DNA from: Gemmatimonadota bacterium
GTDB taxonomy: Bacteria; Gemmatimonadota; Gemmatimonadetes; Gemmatimonadales; Gemmatimonadaceae
Length of the DNA stretch: 7,961 nt
Direction of reading: 5' to 3'
Assembly (NCBI GenBank): GCA_023249395.1
Contig: JAHFCS010000080.1
Location: forward strand, 1 to 7,961
The translations under genes were made by a program, and so were the position numbers. This document shows positions 6,615 to 7,961 of this stretch, piece by piece. The first letter of the stretch is position 1, and each line of letters begins with the position of its first letter. Under the pieces are notes generated by a model. The model was given only the letters and a program-made list of their open reading frames with translations, made no database searches and had not been told where the DNA came from.

Positions 6615-7384
6615 TAACCGAGCACCGAGTAGAGTACGAAGAGTGCGAGAATCGCCAGCGCGAGCCGCCAGCCTTCCACACGATCCCCGAAGCGGGCGAG
6701 GAGCACCCCTCCGACAATTGCCAGGAGTACAATTCCGACCGTCAGTAGATGGCCGTCTCCGGTGATTCGCCGCGCGGCCAGAGGAAGCACCAGCCCCGCG
6801 ATGAGTGACGCCAGGGCGCCAACATACTGAGGCCCGCGACGGAGCAGCGGGTGCGCGAGTGCATCGGCGACCCGCAGTCCTCGCTCGAAGCCGACCCGAA
6901 GTCCCCATGCGCGAAGTGAGAGGTGACCGAGATTGTAGAGTATCAGAAAGATAGCGACGACTGTCAGCGGCCGGGCATCGAGACCGAACGCTCCGAGGGC
7001 GATGAGTGAACAAAATGGCAGCCAGCTCGCCCACACGAGGCGATCGCCCACGCTTCCGAGCGGGCCGGCGAGAGCGATGCGAAAACGCTCGATGAGCGCC
7101 GGAGCTACTCCGTCCAGCTCAGCTCGCGCGAGTGCTCCGACGGCGACGCCTGCGAAGTATGGATGCGCGTTGAAGTATCTGGCGTGCCGGGCGAGCGCTT
7201 CCGAGTAGTGCTCGCCACCGCGACCACCGGGAAGCAGTCGCAGCGCGGGCTCCATGCAGAAAGCGATTCCGTTGCCGAGCAGCGTCTCGTAGTTCCAGGC
7301 CCCCTGAACAGCGAACAGTCGGAGATAGATCCGAAGCCACGTTGCAAAGGGGAGGCGTCCACCACTCTCCACGGCTGCTCTCAT
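6614..7384 (-). CDS. PTS mannose/sorbose-family membrane component EIID
   Basis: Partner of EIIC in a mannose-family PTS permease (EIID-Man, PF03613). The 256 residues are slightly shorter than typical members (about 270-300). Family motifs are clear: QGAWNYETLLGNGIAF (27-42), ARHARYFNAHPYFAGVAVG (65-83), GPLGSVGDRLVW (107-118), and NLGHLSLRAWGLRVGF (151-166). Hydrophobic helices are predicted by eye at about 121-137, 139-158, 187-205, 212-231 and 238-255; the C-terminus is LYSVLG. The ATG overlaps the EIIC stop (ATGA) and the stop overlaps the HPr start, so EIIC, EIID and HPr are one translational unit. Substrate cannot be told from sequence; the lack of visible sugar-metabolism genes leaves open a mainly regulatory role. 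Confidence 0.94.
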   Translation of the reverse strand: MRAAVESGGRLPFATWLRIYLRLFAVQGAWNYETLLGNGIAFCMEPALRLLPGGRGGEHYSEALARHARYFNAHPYFAGVAVGALARAELDGVAPALIERFRIALAGPLGSVGDRLVWASWLPFCSLIALGAFGLDARPLTVVAIFLILYNLGHLSLRAWGLRVGFERGLRVADALAHPLLRRGPQYVGALASLIAGLVLPLAARRITGDGHLLTVGIVLLAIVGGVLLARFGDRVEGWRLALAILALFVLYSVLG

Positions 7385-7961
7385 CCGCTGATGAGGAGAG
7401 TCATTCCAACCACGAGTCCGGCGAGGAACAGAAGGCGAGCGCGCGGAATGCTGTGAAAAATTTTCCAGGTTGCGCCGGACGCGACGACTACAGCGACCGT
7501 CACGACAACGGCGCGCGAGAGCACCGGATCAGAGTTCCAGATCGCGACGACCGCCTCGATGATCGGGCGAAACAACAGCATCGCGACGAGCGTCACGATC
7601 CCGCCACGAACGAAATCGGCGGTCAGGCCGAAGAGCTGCAATCCGATGATGGCTGAGGATGATCCCTCATCGAGGGCCGCTCGCACACGAGCCGCACGCG
7701 ATGCGTTGAGCCGCCGCAGCTTCACCATGCTCCACCCGGTGACTACGGCGGTGAGAAGCGCGGCCAGAACACTTACCGCCAGCGCACCCGGAGGATCCCC
7801 GAAGCGCGATCCGTAGAGCGCGCCGCCGACGACACTCGCCGATCCCCACTCGGGATACTTCGACGCGCCGAAGGGAAGCATGCCGAGGGCGAGAAGCTCG
7901 AGGACTGCGCCGACCATCAGGCCGGCCATCGCGTTCCCGAGCAGCGCGCCGGCCGCGGTTG
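7381..7961 (-). CDS. PTS mannose/sorbose-family membrane component EIIC (5' end off window)
   Basis: Membrane channel component of a mannose-family PTS (EII-Sor, PF03609). The frame is open to the right edge, so the start is missing. About 193 residues are visible against a usual length of 230-265. The reading at the edge is TAAGALLGNAMAGLMVGAVL; the first visible methionine (7929) is internal. The EIIC hallmark follows: GAVLELLALGMLPFGASKYP and then GSASVVGGALYG, matching the family's ILGATLELIWLG...GA pattern. Several hydrophobic segments follow, including ALAVSVLAALLTAVVTGW, GGIVTLVAMLLF, VVVTVAVVVASG and a final LLFLAGLVVGMTLLIS. The stop TGA overlaps the EIID ATG by 4 bases. In related clusters, EIIA and EIIB (often with hprK) precede EIIC; here they would lie beyond the right edge. 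Confidence 0.9.
   Translation of the reverse strand, partial: TAAGALLGNAMAGLMVGAVLELLALGMLPFGASKYPEWGSASVVGGALYGSRFGDPPGALAVSVLAALLTAVVTGWSMVKLRRLNASRAARVRAALDEGSSSAIIGLQLFGLTADFVRGGIVTLVAMLLFRPIIEAVVAIWNSDPVLSRAVVVTVAVVVASGATWKIFHSIPRARLLFLAGLVVGMTLLISG

Noticed and set aside
5971..6765. 264-residue plus-strand open frame across ptsI, HPr and EIID
   Set aside because: Crosses three well-supported genes on the other strand and has no own domain.
6615..7034. Long N-terminal extension of HPr (frame opens at 7034)
   Set aside because: This part is the out-of-frame shadow of EIID. HPr starts at ATG 6614, giving the standard 88-residue length and His15 numbering.
1..7961. Mobile elements, CRISPR arrays, tRNA or rRNA genes, defence or toxin-antitoxin genes
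   Set aside because: No transposase, terminal or tandem repeats, tRNA-like fold or related motifs were seen on either strand; the coding capacity is explained by the genes listed.

Overview
All supported genes in this window lie on the minus strand, so the story reads from right to left. The DNA is GC-rich, tightly packed, and full of short start/stop overlaps. The order EIIC-EIID-HPr-EI of a mannose-family PTS, followed by metK and a bifunctional nuclease, with lipoprotein-type B12 uptake genes nearby, suggests a soil or environmental Gram-negative bacterium. A Gemmatimonadota or deltaproteobacterial-like lineage fits best. That placement rests on gene content and family memory, not on a search.

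Right part (about 7961-4525): a phosphotransferase (PTS) block. It holds the 3' part of a mannose/sorbose-family membrane component EIIC (its start is off the window), its partner EIID, the phosphocarrier HPr, and Enzyme I. The genes are translationally chained by overlaps of 4, 1 and 4 bases. HPr keeps both His15 and Ser46, and Enzyme I keeps all its catalytic motifs. Any EIIA, EIIB or HPr kinase would lie beyond the right edge.

Middle (4524-1727): after a 72-base gap with a 7-bp hairpin comes metK (S-adenosylmethionine synthetase). It is followed 22 bases later by a BFN/DUF151 bifunctional nuclease. Overlapping the end of that gene is an exported, C-terminally membrane-anchored protein of unknown function with a carboxypeptidase-regulatory-like beta-sandwich. 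Its signal peptide is encoded in frame only upstream of any ATG, GTG or TTG codon, so it probably uses a rare start codon.

Left part (1741-1): a self-contained cobalamin-uptake unit. A candidate promoter leads directly into a well-formed cobalamin riboswitch (P1 stem, conserved core, B12 box). Next is a hairpin that buries the start codon of a BtuF-like cobalamin-binding lipoprotein. The last gene is a BtuC-like permease that overlaps btuF by a TTGA junction and runs off the left edge. The expected logic is that B12 binding shuts translation of the uptake genes. A BtuD ATPase would be expected further left.

I did not see a wholly new system, mobile element, CRISPR array, tRNA or rRNA here. 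The most rewarding points are the riboswitch with its start-codon-sequestering hairpin, the unusual start of the exported protein, and the PTS whose substrate and role are open.
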